Shown: one piece after another, positions 1-9,966 of the stretch
Numbering within the stretch: position 1 is the stretch's first letter
How the letters are laid out: each line of letters starts with the position of its first letter
Assembly: GCF_004336635.1 (NCBI RefSeq)
Contig: NZ_SJXH01000003.1
Span: 119,746-183,745, forward strand
From: Acinetobacter sp. ANC 4862
GTDB lineage: Bacteria > Pseudomonadota > Gammaproteobacteria > Pseudomonadales > Moraxellaceae
Length of the DNA: 64,000 nucleotides
Reading direction: 5' to 3'
The notes under the pieces: generated by a model
Database searches by the model: none
What the model was told of the DNA's origin: nothing
What the model saw: only the letters and a program-made list of their open reading frames with translations
Program-made: the position numbers and the translations under genes

Positions 1-1
1 T

Positions 2-511
2 TTCCCAAAACCGCCCGGTTTTGAGCGTTATATGGCAAAATTCCCATCACATACTTTCCGTTTTGAACAGCCACATTTACTCTCCAGCTTTGATAAAAAA
101 TACCTGAGTTTAAAAATGGTCAATGCCGACCCCCTTGCCAGCCAGATTGCGATTAACCAATGTGAAGCTGAACTATCGGCATTAGGTGAACGTCGACGTT
201 TGGCCATGCGGGTGCGTGATATTTTGACCAATTCAGAACAGCATTATTTAAGCATCGAAAATGTCGCGGATCGACTGCATATGTCCGATCGGACTTTAAA
301 ACGTCAATTGGCTGCCGAAGGTACCTCCTTTTCAACCCTCGTGGACGAAGTGCGTTATCGTCATGCCACATCGCTGCTTTCCCGAACCGATTACACCTTA
401 GAGCTGATTGCAGATGAACTGGGTTATAGTGATGTGGCCAATTTTAGTCGTGCATTTAAGCGTTGGAGTGGCCGCAGTCCAAGCAATTGGCGTAAAGATC
501 CTTACTTATAA
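2..511 (+). CDS. AraC-family transcriptional regulator, C-terminal part (cut by window edge)
   Basis: The reading frame is open from the first bases of the window, so the gene begins upstream and the Met at 32 is internal. The last 100 residues form the two helix-turn-helix units of an AraC/XylS DNA-binding domain: one around [19 protein letters not shown] and one around [20 protein letters not shown], followed by the usual SPSNWR ending. AraC proteins of about 330-350 residues with an N-terminal arabinose-binding-like domain match the visible part. The effector and targets cannot be deduced. gcvH follows after 71 bases, but it has its own ribosome-binding site, so a common role is not implied. 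Confidence 0.85.
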   Translation, partial: FPKPPGFERYMAKFPSHTFRFEQPHLLSSFDKKYLSLKMVNADPLASQIAINQCEAELSALGERRRLAMRVRDILTNSEQHYLSIENVADRLHMSDRTLKRQLAAEGTSFSTLVDEVRYRHATSLLSRTDYTLELIADELGYSDVANFSRAFKRWSGRSPSNWRKDPYL

Positions 512-582
512 ACTTTTGTTTTTATCAAAAAACCTGTATAAAACATGGCAAAAATGATTTGAATATTTTAAAGGAGTCATCA

Positions 583-957
583 ATGAATCACCCTTCAGAA
601 TTAAAGTACGCCAGTACGCACGAATGGGTCAAAATTGAAGGTAATCTGGTTGTTACCGGTATTTCCGACCATGCACAGGATGCTTTAGGGGATTTGGTCT
701 ATGTGGAAGCGCCAGAAGTAGGACAACAAATCACTGCAGGTGAACAAGCGGGTGTGGTGGAGTCGGTTAAAACAGCTTCTGATATTCATGCGCCTGTTTC
801 AGGCGAAGTAGTTGAAGTGAATCCAGCGCTTGAAGATGATCCGGACTTTGTCAATGATGATCCGTATGGCAAAGGCTGGATTTATAAAATCAAGCCAAAC
901 AATATGGCAGATATCGAAAAGTTACTTTCAAGCAGTGAATATGAAGCAGGTCTATAA
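583..957 (+). CDS. gcvH: Glycine cleavage system H protein
   Basis: This 124-residue lipoyl carrier shuttles the aminomethyl group between the P, T and L proteins of the glycine cleavage complex in the cytoplasm. The lipoylation motif ESVKTASD places the modified lysine at residue 63, and the length matches the family (125-130). The start is set at ATG 583 because AAAGGAG lies 7-8 bases upstream and the N-terminus then reads [10 protein letters not shown]; an upstream TTG in frame at 559 is ignored. The other gcv genes are not next to it here. A terminator follows directly, so it looks monocistronic. A glycine riboswitch exists elsewhere in the window (51.1 kb) but not in front of this gene. 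Confidence 0.96.
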   Translation: MNHPSELKYASTHEWVKIEGNLVVTGISDHAQDALGDLVYVEAPEVGQQITAGEQAGVVESVKTASDIHAPVSGEVVEVNPALEDDPDFVNDDPYGKGWIYKIKPNNMADIEKLLSSSEYEAGL

Positions 958-970
958 TCCTGTTTTATAT

Positions 971-1002
971 AAAAAAATCAGTCTTTAGGACTGATTTTTT
1001 TA
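971..1002 (+). terminator. Intrinsic terminator after gcvH
   Basis: The inverted repeat AATCAGTC / GACTGATT with a short loop is followed by a run of seven T. It sits 13 bases after the gcvH stop codon. Confidence 0.85.
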
Positions 1003-1256
1003 TTTCAGGTAATTCTAATTTAAAAAATTATTTCAAAATCACAATATGATATTAAGCACCAATAAAAATACCAATATTGATTAAATCATTATATTGTATT
1101 CTTACATAACTGTACTTTCTAGTAATATTCTTCTAGAATTAATCCCATCCAACGATGATCTGACTTATCTTCAATTACAAAAATGATTTATAACTAAAAA
1201 ATAGTGACCTCGATAAGCCTCTTTAGTCGTCTTTTTCTTATAAATTTAGGTAAATC

Positions 1257-2438
1257 ATGACTCCAGTAAATACACAACAGTTATGGAATAAGTCCTTTAT
1301 TCTATGTCTAGCCAATAATCTATTTTTGTTTATATTTTATTTTGCACAAACCACAATTTTACCGATTTATATTGTAAATGAATTAGATGGAACTTTAGCG
1401 CAAGCGGGTTTAGCCATGACGTTATTTATGGCCTCCTCGATTGCAGTTCGTCCTTTCAGTGGTTTAATTATCGAGAAAATTGGTCGAAAAAAAGCGCTTT
1501 ATATTTCAGAAACTTTGTTCTGTCTTTTTTCATTTGCCTATATTTTTGCAGATAATCTGACTTTTCTTTTAGTCATCCGCCTGTTACACGGTATCTGGTT
1601 TAGTATTTTAACCACGGTTACCGTTCCGATTGCCAATGACTTTATTCCTGCAAACCGTAAGGGTGAAGGCATGGGATATTTTGTCATGTCAGTCAACTTG
1701 GGGATTGTACTCGGTCCTTTAATTGGTCTTAGCTTGATTCAGCCACTTTCTTATCAAATGGTTGCAGCAATTTTAGCCGGAATTATTTGCGTAGGCTTTG
1801 CATTTTGCTTCCTGATTCCGATTCAAGAAAGCATAAAAAGCCACGTTGAAACCGTTAAACGTAAATTATCTGTTCATGATTTTGTTGAAAAGAAAGCCTT
1901 ACCCATTTCTATTATGGCCATGATCATCTCTTTTTCTTATGCCAGTATCATGTCCTTCATTTCGACTTTTGCCGAATCAAAAAATTTACTTGCCTATGCC
2001 AGTTTATTCTTTGTCATCTTTGCGATTTCCATGATGAGCTTGCGACCCATCACCGGGAAAATTTATGATCGTAAAGGGCCAAATTCTGTGGTTTACCCTG
2101 CTATTGCGCTATTCTCCATTGGGCTGATTGTTTTAAGCCAAATCAATAGCGTGACTGGATTGATGATTGCAGCAGTATTTGTCGGTATGGGTTTTGGTTC
2201 AGCTCAACCCTGCTTGCAAACCATTTCCATTCAGCACTCACCAAAAGATCGAATTGGGCATGCAACCTCAACCTTCTTTACCTGTTATGACATCGGTATT
2301 GCGATTGGTTCAATCTTGCTAGGTGTGGTGATTGCTCATCAGGGCTACAGCTTTGCCTATCTACTCTGTGCATTGATCACGGCATTAAGTTTGGTTTTTT
2401 ATAAATTATTTGTAGATCGTAAACATACAGCGGCATAA
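1257..2438 (+). CDS. Major facilitator superfamily transporter
   Basis: This 393-residue inner-membrane protein has the alternating hydrophobic segments of a 12-helix MFS permease. The loop-2/3 signature is visible as GLIIEKIGRKKA (residues about 69-80), and a second-half counterpart as GKIYDRKGP. It is clearly paralogous to the permease at 25348-26553: both carry a DRKG loop followed by YPA and a C-terminal ATSTFF segment. ATG 1257 is preceded by AGG at 1248-1250. It stands alone between terminators and no regulator adjoins it. The substrate is unknown; drug or metabolite export by proton antiport would be usual for the family but is not shown by the sequence. Confidence 0.9.
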   Translation: MTPVNTQQLWNKSFILCLANNLFLFIFYFAQTTILPIYIVNELDGTLAQAGLAMTLFMASSIAVRPFSGLIIEKIGRKKALYISETLFCLFSFAYIFADNLTFLLVIRLLHGIWFSILTTVTVPIANDFIPANRKGEGMGYFVMSVNLGIVLGPLIGLSLIQPLSYQMVAAILAGIICVGFAFCFLIPIQESIKSHVETVKRKLSVHDFVEKKALPISIMAMIISFSYASIMSFISTFAESKNLLAYASLFFVIFAISMMSLRPITGKIYDRKGPNSVVYPAIALFSIGLIVLSQINSVTGLMIAAVFVGMGFGSAQPCLQTISIQHSPKDRIGHATSTFFTCYDIGIAIGSILLGVVIAHQGYSFAYLLCALITALSLVFYKLFVDRKHTAA

Positions 2439-2465
2439 AAAACTTCAAACCAGACTCATATAATA

Positions 2466-2506
2466 AAAATATGCATCGCCCTAAAATTGGATGATGCATA
2501 TTTTTT
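2466..2506. terminator. Intrinsic terminator between convergent genes
   Basis: A 12-bp inverted repeat (AAAATATGCATC / GATGCATATTTT) is flanked by A and T runs. It lies between the MFS gene (+) and the PilU-type gene (-) and could serve both strands. Confidence 0.75.
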
Positions 2507-2541
2507 ATAGTTTCGCTTTATAATATTAAAATATTCCTCAA

Positions 2542-3735
2542 CTAAGCTTGGTTCGTCTCCTTGGTTTCACTTTCTTCAGGATTACTTTCCTCCATCATGC
2601 TAAATGATGGGGCTGAACCAGCTACAGATTGATCGTCTCTTGGACTTTCTAACTTGATCTGTAAACGCAATTCATTCATGGAATCTGCATTACGTAAGGC
2701 TTCTTCATAACTAATCGCACCTTCGTTATACAAGTCAAATAAGGCCTGATCGAAAGTTTGCATGCCCAATTCACGGGATTTTTTCATGATTTCTTTGATT
2801 TCATGCAATTGGCCTTTCAAAATAATATCGCCGATCAAAGGAGTATTCAGCAAAATTTCAATGGCAGCTCGACGACCGCTGCCATCTTGAGTTCGCACCA
2901 GACGCTGGGAAATAATCGCTTTCATATTGGAAGACAAATCCATCAACAATTGATTTTTTCGTTCTTCCGGGAAAAAGTTGATGATTCGATCAAGCGCCTG
3001 GTTGGCATTGTTGGCGTGTAGTGTTCCTAAACATAAATGCCCGGTTTCCGCAAAAGCAATCGCATGTTCCATGGTTTCGGTATCACGGATTTCACCAATC
3101 AAAATTACATCGGGTGCTTGGCGTAAGGTGTTTTTCAAGGCATTGTGCCATGAGTGGCTATCTACACCCACTTCACGGTGAGTCACCATCGATTTCTTAT
3201 GCTTATGGACATATTCGACCGGATCTTCAACGGTAATGATATGCCCTGCTGAATTTTCGTTACGGTGATCAATCATCGCCGCTAAAGACGTGGATTTACC
3301 TGAACCCGTAGCTCCAACGACAAGAATCAACCCGCGTTTTGCCATCATTACGTCTTTTAATGTTTCAGGCAGTTTTAACTTGGTGAAATTTGGAATTTCC
3401 GCGGTAATGGTTCGAATCACCATACCGACTTGTAACTGTTGTTGAAATACATTGATCCGGAAGCGTGAAACATCGGGAACGCTAATGGCAAAATTACATT
3501 CGAGTTCTTTTTCAAATTCCTGACGTTGTTTTTCATTCATTAAACTGTAGGCAAACAATTTTGTCTTATCTGCAGTTAATACCTGTTGCCCAATTGGTTT
3601 CATTAGGCCTTGATGTTTAATGCTGGGCGGAAAATCGGCTGAAATAAATAAGTCCGAGCCGCCATATTCCACCACCTTAGTCAGCATATGAAATATTATT
3701 TTACGAGCTTCTTCCAGTAATTCCGCACTATACAT
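2542..3735 (-). CDS. pilU: PilT/PilU-family type IV pilus retraction ATPase (PilU-like)
   Basis: The 397-residue protein is a secretion ATPase that powers pilus retraction at the cytoplasmic base of the type IV pilus. Visible motifs are Walker A GATGSGKS (141-148), the Asp box ITVEDPVEYVH (167-177), Walker B LIGEIRD (212-218) and the His box TLHANNA (238-244). The long acidic C-terminal tail after residue 350 (rich in Glu/Ser) and the overall length favour PilU over PilT (about 345 residues). PilU normally sits right behind pilT; here no pilT is adjacent, so this may be an orphan or second copy. No pilus genes are in the window. Family assignment is firm, the PilU label less so. Confidence 0.85.
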   Translation of the reverse strand: MYSAELLEEARKIIFHMLTKVVEYGGSDLFISADFPPSIKHQGLMKPIGQQVLTADKTKLFAYSLMNEKQRQEFEKELECNFAISVPDVSRFRINVFQQQLQVGMVIRTITAEIPNFTKLKLPETLKDVMMAKRGLILVVGATGSGKSTSLAAMIDHRNENSAGHIITVEDPVEYVHKHKKSMVTHREVGVDSHSWHNALKNTLRQAPDVILIGEIRDTETMEHAIAFAETGHLCLGTLHANNANQALDRIINFFPEERKNQLLMDLSSNMKAIISQRLVRTQDGSGRRAAIEILLNTPLIGDIILKGQLHEIKEIMKKSRELGMQTFDQALFDLYNEGAISYEEALRNADSMNELRLQIKLESPRDDQSVAGSAPSFSMMEESNPEESETKETNQA

Positions 3736-3968
3736 ATTTTTCCCCCATTTAAAATTATTTCAAGTACTCAGCAATATCTATATTAAATTGTATTTATTAA
3801 ACAATTAGTTATTACTGAGTATCAATTTCAATTATTGTGCCTAAAGAAGCTAGACGACTCAAATTTGTTAATTCCAATCAGTTAAAAGAATTAATAAAAA
3901 ATGTATAGAGCATCAACAAAGTATTGTTCTAAATTTAAACAGACAACATAAATGTGCTTATAAGAAAC

Positions 3969-3997
3969 AATAAAGCCCCGATCAATGGGGCTTTATT
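3969..3997 (-). terminator. Intrinsic terminator after the DAHP synthase
   Basis: The perfect 11-bp stem AATAAAGCCCC / GGGGCTTTATT with a 7-base loop lies 27 bases beyond the stop codon of the minus-strand DAHP synthase. Confidence 0.8.
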
Positions 3998-4024
3998 AGA
4001 AAATAATCATGCTTTTAAAAAATA

Positions 4025-5086
4025 TTAAGCACTACGCTTTAATTGAGAAATACGCAATGAATCTGCAATTTCCAATAAAAGTTGCTGGGTTTTATCCCAA
4101 CCTAAACAACCATCAGTCACAGATTGACCATAGGTCATCTCACATGAAATCTTTTGCTGACCATCAACCAGATAGCTTTCTAGCATCACGCCACGAACAT
4201 TGCTTTGTACGCGTTCATCTACAATGCTACGTAAAACTTCAGGTTGCAATAAGGGATTTTTGTGACTATTACCATGACTACAATCAATCACCAAGGCCGG
4301 CAATTCAGCTTTGGATTTTTCTTTAATGTTCTCAATTTCAGCCAATTGGTAATTAGGACCCGAATTTGCACCGCGTAAAATCAAATGCGCTTTTCGATTG
4401 CCTTGTGATTCTAAAATACAAGGTAATCCTGATTGGCTCATTCCTAAGAATTCATGTGGATGTGAAGCCGATTGAATGGCATCAAGCGCAATTTGAATAG
4501 AGCCATCCGTGCCATTTTTGAAACCAATGCTGTAAGGCATGTGGCTTGAAATTTCACGGTGAATTTGCGATTCGCTGGTACGGGCACCAATTGCACCCCA
4601 AGCCAGTAAATCATCGAAATATGCAGTCGCCATTGGGCTTAAAATTTCCGATGCAATCGGCAAACCTATTTCTATAATTTGCAGATATAACTCACGTGAT
4701 TTTTCCAAACCCAATTGCATGTTGGATGAACCATCTAAATTTGGGTCATATAAAAAACCTTTCCAACCAATCGTGGTACGTGGTTTTTCAATATAGGCGC
4801 GCATAACCAGAAAAATTTGATCTGATACTTTGCTTTGTAATTGTTGTAGTTTTTCAGCATATTCAAGTGCAGAAATGGGATCATGAATTGAACATGGACC
4901 GGTCACCACCATTAAACGATGATCTTTGCCATCTAGAATATTTTGAATGGTTTGACGCTGCTCGGCAATTTGTTGAGCCAGTTTTGCAGATAAAGGGAAT
5001 TGCGCCTTCAATTGATGAGGCAAACTTAAAGTAGTTTCTTTCGCAGTTGTTTGCGTTTGTTGTAAAGCAGTATTTAAAGCATTCAT
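4025..5086 (-). CDS. 3-deoxy-7-phosphoheptulonate (DAHP) synthase, class I, leader-controlled copy
   Basis: This 353-residue enzyme condenses phosphoenolpyruvate with erythrose-4-phosphate, the first step of the shikimate pathway. Family motifs are VTGPCSIHDP, EKPRTTIGWKG, IGARTSESQIHRE and IDCSHGNS, typical of the AroF/AroG/AroH type; which amino acid inhibits it cannot be read from the sequence. ATG 5086 follows AGGAAAG at 5091-5097. The roughly 370 bases upstream carry two aromatic-rich leader peptides and an attenuator (see separate entries), so expression very probably rises when aromatic amino acids are short. It is paralogous to 46410-47501 and divergent from the aromatic aminotransferase at 5707. 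Gene letter left open because isozyme specificity is unknown. Confidence 0.95.
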   Translation of the reverse strand: MNALNTALQQTQTTAKETTLSLPHQLKAQFPLSAKLAQQIAEQRQTIQNILDGKDHRLMVVTGPCSIHDPISALEYAEKLQQLQSKVSDQIFLVMRAYIEKPRTTIGWKGFLYDPNLDGSSNMQLGLEKSRELYLQIIEIGLPIASEILSPMATAYFDDLLAWGAIGARTSESQIHREISSHMPYSIGFKNGTDGSIQIALDAIQSASHPHEFLGMSQSGLPCILESQGNRKAHLILRGANSGPNYQLAEIENIKEKSKAELPALVIDCSHGNSHKNPLLQPEVLRSIVDERVQSNVRGVMLESYLVDGQQKISCEMTYGQSVTDGCLGWDKTQQLLLEIADSLRISQLKRSA

Positions 5087-5121
5087 TGGTCTTTCCTGGG
5101 GACTTTTTTCAGTCCAATCTT

Positions 5122-5226
5122 TTATTTGAGCGTTATGGGTCTAATGGATTGCAAGGCAAGCGTCATCATTTGACTAAAGTAAAACCAATAAGAGTTGCTA
5201 AAATATGAGTAATTTAATGTTTTCAT
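5122..5226 (-). CDS. Second aromatic-rich leader peptide upstream of DAHP synthase
   Basis: This 34-codon open frame starts at ATG 5226-5224 behind a strong Shine-Dalgarno (TTTGGAG, 7 bases away). Residues 6-17 read YSYFSNSYWFYF, that is four Tyr, three Phe and one Trp in twelve positions, a composition expected for a ribosome-stalling sensor rather than for a functional protein. It lies after the attenuator terminator and ends 35 bases before the DAHP synthase start. RNA from codons 13-16 (5181-5189) can pair over 9 bp, with one G-U, with the enzyme's Shine-Dalgarno/start region (5085-5093). Translational control is therefore possible. Its function is inferred; no homologue is known to me. 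Confidence 0.6.
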   Translation of the reverse strand: MKTLNYSYFSNSYWFYFSQMMTLALQSIRPITLK

Positions 5227-5262
5227 GAGCTAGCTCCAAAAAGTGTAAGAAAAATAAAGCAT

Positions 5263-5292
5263 AAAAAAACCTGATCAGGGTTGCCGATCAGG
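5263..5292 (-). terminator. Attenuator terminator in the DAHP synthase leader
   Basis: On the minus strand an 8-bp stem (ACCTGATC / GATCAGGT) with a 9-base loop runs straight into seven or more T, a complete intrinsic terminator located 177 bases upstream of the DAHP synthase start and 48 bases after the first leader peptide. Its loop contains GGCAACC (5279-5285), which is complementary to GGTTGCC of the preceding segment, giving an antiterminator alternative. Confidence 0.85.
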
Positions 5293-5304
5293 TATTAACT
5301 TGGT

Positions 5305-5353
5305 GGGCAACCATTTCTTGCCCGAACGCATTCAGGCAATTATCTAAATTGCC
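5305..5353 (-). promoter_or_regulatory. Mutually exclusive pairing segments of the aromatic attenuator
   Basis: Reading the minus strand, segment 1 GGCAATT (5353-5347, over the Trp-Gln-Phe codons) pairs with segment 2 AATTGCC (5341-5335). Segment 2 can instead pair with segment 3 in an 8-bp stem TTGCCTGA / TCGGGCAA (one G-U). Segment 3 GGGCAA (5323-5318) can instead pair with segment 4 TTGCCC (5310-5305). Segment 4 can instead pair with the terminator loop (GGTTGCC / GGCAACC). A ribosome stalled on the aromatic codons would mask 1, allow 2:3, and free 4 to form the antiterminator; a ribosome at the stop codon would mask 2, allow 3:4 and so termination. Confidence 0.75.
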
Positions 5354-5396
5354 AAAAATAATAACGTGCGTTTGAGATGACTGGTTGCTTTAACAT
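5340..5396 (-). CDS. First leader peptide of the DAHP synthase attenuator
   Basis: The 18-residue peptide MLKQPVISNARYYFWQFR has Tyr-Tyr-Phe-Trp-Gln-Phe at its end, exactly where the RNA switches between hairpins. Its ATG (5396-5394) lies about 30 bases after a putative start of transcription, with a weak GAAG Shine-Dalgarno. Position, length and composition fit a classical attenuation leader sensing charged tRNA for Tyr, Phe and Trp. The peptide itself would have no function after synthesis. The assignment rests on composition and on the adjoining terminator. Confidence 0.75.
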   Translation of the reverse strand: MLKQPVISNARYYFWQFR

Positions 5397-5431
5397 CTTT
5401 ATTTCTTCAAAAAAGTATGTGTCTTAAAATT

Positions 5432-5460
5432 AAAATACGCTGTATTCATCAATTTGACAA
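5432..5460 (-). promoter_or_regulatory. Putative sigma70 promoter of the DAHP synthase leader
   Basis: On the minus strand TTGTCA (5460-5455) and TATTTT (5437-5432) are separated by 17 bases, placing the transcript start near 5425, about 30 bases before leader peptide 1. A competing TTGACT lies at 5497-5492. Confidence 0.45.
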
Positions 5461-5706
5461 GAATTTTATATAAAATAAAAATACATAAATCAGTCAACTT
5501 TTACTTATATATTGTTTAAAAATAAAGCGCGCTTCTCAAACTTCAATTTAATCGTTTTTTTACATTTTTTAGATCAATTTTTTAATATCTGAATCCTGCT
5601 GAACAGTTTCTATAAAAATAAAAGACCACCCAATGCCATTAAAAGATAAAATGCGTTCTATACCGAAGGCTTGATGTGTTTACCACATATAACGAAGGAT
5701 GTATTC

Positions 5707-6912
5707 ATGTTCCAACATGTTGATAGTTATGCAGGTGATCCGATTCTTTCTCTTATGGAAGAGTTTGGAAAAGACCAACGCTCTCATAAAGTTAATCTAA
5801 GTATTGGACTTTATTACAATGAAGAAAATATTGTTCCTCAATTAAATGCCATTAAAGCCGCCTATAAAAATATTGAAGCGAGCAATGATCAGGTCAAGCT
5901 CTATTTACCGATGGATGGTTTGAAATCTTATAACCAAGCTACTCAAGCTCTTGTTTTAGGTCAAGATAGTCCAGCCCGTCGTGATGGTCGTGCGGTAACG
6001 ATTCAAACCTTAGGCGGTTCTGGCGCACTTAAAGTCGGTGCCGATTTCTTAAAAAAATATTTTCCGGAATCTGATGTTTGGGTCAGCCAACCGACCTGGG
6101 AAAATCATATTGCCATCTTTAATGGCGCTGGTATTCACTCGCATTTCTATCCTTATTTTGATGCAGCGACCAATGGGGTTAATGTGCCCGCTATGCTGGA
6201 AAAATTAAGCCAGCTTCCAGCAAAAAGCATTGTGCTGTTACATCCTTGTTGCCATAACCCGACAGGTGCAGATTTAACAACTGCTGAATGGGATCAAGTC
6301 ATTGAAGTATTGAAAAAACAGGATCTGATTCCTTTCCTGGACATTGCCTACCAAGGTTTTGGCCAAGGTTTAGAACAAGATGCTTATGCCATTCGTGCTT
6401 TAGATCAGGCAGGCATGAATTTTATTATTAGTAATTCATTCTCTAAAATTTTCTCACTTTATGGTGAGCGTGTGGGTGGCTTAACTTTTGTTTGTGATGA
6501 TCAAGCTACTGCACAAAAAGTATTGGGTCAATTAAAAGCCACTGTACGTCGTATTTACTCAAGCCCTCCAACTACAGGTGCCTTGTTGGTGGATAATGTT
6601 CTGAATGATGCTGATCTGACTATACAGTGGGAAGCTGAACTGAAAGAAATGCGTGAACGTATTATTAAAATGCGTCAAATTTTGAATGAGAAATTAAGCC
6701 AAGCTTTGCCTGAACGTGACTTTAGTTATCTGGTCAAACAGCAAGGGATGTTTAGCTACACAGGCTTAACGGCTGAACAGGTTGATATCTTAAAAGATCA
6801 ATATGGTATCTATCTCGTTCGCAGTGGTCGTATGTGTGCAGCCGGTCTAAATTTAAACAATATTGATTATGTCGCTGAGTCTATTGCAGAAGTGATTAAA
6901 GCAACGGCTTAA
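5707..6912 (+). CDS. tyrB: Aromatic amino acid aminotransferase (class I, TyrB-like)
   Basis: This 401-residue PLP enzyme transaminates phenylpyruvate, hydroxyphenylpyruvate or oxaloacetate with glutamate. The PLP lysine is K247 in [16 protein letters not shown], with the HNPTG motif at 183-187. ATG 5707 is chosen because AAGGAT (5695-5700) stands 6-7 bases upstream and the protein then begins [16 protein letters not shown], as in the family; upstream TTG/ATG codons at 5671-5674 lack a ribosome-binding site. It is divergent from the leader-controlled DAHP synthase, which supports an aromatic rather than purely aspartate role. A bidirectional terminator follows. Confidence 0.88.
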   Translation: MFQHVDSYAGDPILSLMEEFGKDQRSHKVNLSIGLYYNEENIVPQLNAIKAAYKNIEASNDQVKLYLPMDGLKSYNQATQALVLGQDSPARRDGRAVTIQTLGGSGALKVGADFLKKYFPESDVWVSQPTWENHIAIFNGAGIHSHFYPYFDAATNGVNVPAMLEKLSQLPAKSIVLLHPCCHNPTGADLTTAEWDQVIEVLKKQDLIPFLDIAYQGFGQGLEQDAYAIRALDQAGMNFIISNSFSKIFSLYGERVGGLTFVCDDQATAQKVLGQLKATVRRIYSSPPTTGALLVDNVLNDADLTIQWEAELKEMRERIIKMRQILNEKLSQALPERDFSYLVKQQGMFSYTGLTAEQVDILKDQYGIYLVRSGRMCAAGLNLNNIDYVAESIAEVIKATA

Positions 6913-6924
6913 ACAGGCTGATAT

Positions 6925-6953
6925 AAAAAACGGGCTATATATGCCCGTTTTTT
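6925..6953. terminator. Bidirectional terminator between tyrB and frmA
   Basis: The perfect 11-bp stem AAAAAACGGGC / GCCCGTTTTTT with a 7-base loop lies between two convergent genes. Both strands show a T run. Confidence 0.85.
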
Positions 6954-6966
6954 ATTTTGAAGAAGA

Positions 6967-8103
<1,137 letters not shown>

Positions 8104-8203
8104 TTATTTAACAGATGAGCTACAGTAACCGCTTTTTATTGTCCGATTCAACCTATAACATGATGATAATATGTACGTATAACTTTATGACTTCATAACA
8201 ATT

Positions 8204-9763
8204 ATGCAAATTAGACACTCTACTCAAGTTGTCTTACTTTCATTTGCAGTCATCACACTGACAGGATGCAGTTTGCCGATGAATGAATCAAAAAAGCAGT
8301 CTCCAATTCAGGTTCATGCCGAGCACTGGTTAAACGGTTCCAATGTTGATACACAAATTACTCAGGGCTTAACTGCCTATCTGTCTTTAGATGATGCTTT
8401 TATCAGTATTGCCTCAAGACTGCATCTGATTAATAAAGCCCAATATAATATCGATTTGCAATACTACATCTGGGAAGATGACTCGATTGGTCACATGATG
8501 CTGGCTGAATTGCTCAAGGCCGCAGATCGTGGGGTAAAAATCCGTTTATTGATTGATGACCAGAACGGTTCTCAACTCGATGCAACCTTAAAACAACTGG
8601 CACAGCATCCCAATTTTGAAATTAAAATATTTAATCCGTATACCTTTAGAGCTAGAAAATTACGCTTCTTTGATTATTTTCTTCGTTTCAACCCAATCAA
8701 TCACCGTATGCACAATAAGCTGATTATCGCAGATGGCGCGATTGCGGTTACCGGTGGGCGAAATATCAGCCGTGAATACTTTGATGCAAGTGAAAATTTC
8801 CAGTTTACCGACATGGATATTCTGTTCTATGGAAATGCAGTCGACCATGCCAATCAAGTGTTTCAAGACTTCTGGAATGATGATTTAAGCTATTCAGTCC
8901 AACAACTGTTGGGCGATGCCAAGCCAGAACAACTTGCCAAATTGCGCAAATATTATGAACTAACGGCTTTACAAAAAGATCAGCTGAAAAAACGGATTGA
9001 ATTGGCAGAAAAACAAATTAATCAGCACTTAAAAGACAGTCCTATCAATTGGGCAAAAGCACATTTTGTCGCAGACTCACCAGATAAAATTCGTGGAAAG
9101 ACAACGCATGATCAGCTCATTTATCATCAGATGCTGAATATTATGGGTGAACCGAAGCAGCATCTTGAACTGGTTTCTGCCTATTTTGTACCGACCCGTA
9201 AAGGTACAGATTATTTAGCCACGCTGGTCAAAAACAATGTTGAGGTTCGAGTATTGACCAATTCATTCTTGGCCAATGATGTTCCTTTGGTACATGCCTT
9301 TTATAAAAAATATCGTCATAATTTATTGCAAAATGGGGTCAAACTTTATGAGTTTAAGCCCTATATTGAACGACATAAACGTACCTGGTATGAAGTGGTC
9401 ACAGGCAATGTGATTCCCGCCAAAAATAAAAATGCCTCAAGCTTGCATGCAAAATTCTTTGATATTGACGGTATGGTGTTTATTGGTTCATTTAATTTTG
9501 ACCCACGTTCAGCCAATTTAAATACTGAAGTCGGATTGGTGGTTGAATCAGATGTGCTTCAAGATCAGATTTCTACATCACTGGATCAATACCTGCCGCA
9601 AATTGCTTATGAGTTAAAACTCAACCCACAAGGGGAAGTCATTTGGCTGGATCATCAAAAAAATGGTTCTATCGTTGAATACAATCAAGATCCTGAAAGC
9701 ACCAAATTCCAAAGATTTGCAATGAAAGTGGTGTCTTATTTTCCGATTGAATGGCTAATGTAA
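8204..9763 (+). CDS. Phospholipase D / cardiolipin synthase-family lipoprotein
   Basis: This 519-residue protein has an N-terminal lipoprotein signal ending in LTGC (Cys22), so it is probably membrane-anchored outside the cytoplasm. It carries both HKD catalytic motifs of the PLD superfamily: H170-K172-D177 with GGRN downstream, and H415-K417-D422 with GSFNFDPRS. The layout resembles the ClsC-type cardiolipin synthases and the secreted PLDs described in Acinetobacter; phosphatidyl transfer or phospholipid hydrolysis is the likely chemistry. It is a single gene, divergent from frmA. Whether it makes cardiolipin or degrades host or own lipid cannot be decided here. Confidence 0.88.
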   Translation: MQIRHSTQVVLLSFAVITLTGCSLPMNESKKQSPIQVHAEHWLNGSNVDTQITQGLTAYLSLDDAFISIASRLHLINKAQYNIDLQYYIWEDDSIGHMMLAELLKAADRGVKIRLLIDDQNGSQLDATLKQLAQHPNFEIKIFNPYTFRARKLRFFDYFLRFNPINHRMHNKLIIADGAIAVTGGRNISREYFDASENFQFTDMDILFYGNAVDHANQVFQDFWNDDLSYSVQQLLGDAKPEQLAKLRKYYELTALQKDQLKKRIELAEKQINQHLKDSPINWAKAHFVADSPDKIRGKTTHDQLIYHQMLNIMGEPKQHLELVSAYFVPTRKGTDYLATLVKNNVEVRVLTNSFLANDVPLVHAFYKKYRHNLLQNGVKLYEFKPYIERHKRTWYEVVTGNVIPAKNKNASSLHAKFFDIDGMVFIGSFNFDPRSANLNTEVGLVVESDVLQDQISTSLDQYLPQIAYELKLNPQGEVIWLDHQKNGSIVEYNQDPESTKFQRFAMKVVSYFPIEWLM

Positions 9764-9966
9764 TGACAGGTGAATGACATCAAAATACACATCGTCGTTT
9801 TAGTTCCAGTAGTACTTCAATATTGTTATGACTTATAAGATCTTGAAGGCTATTTATACATATTTTAGATCAATCAACACAATGATTTTACTCATTTCCT
9901 GATTTGCTTTAACATTCCATTTTTCGAGTTTTTAACTCATTTATCTCCTGATCGTGACCCTCTGCA

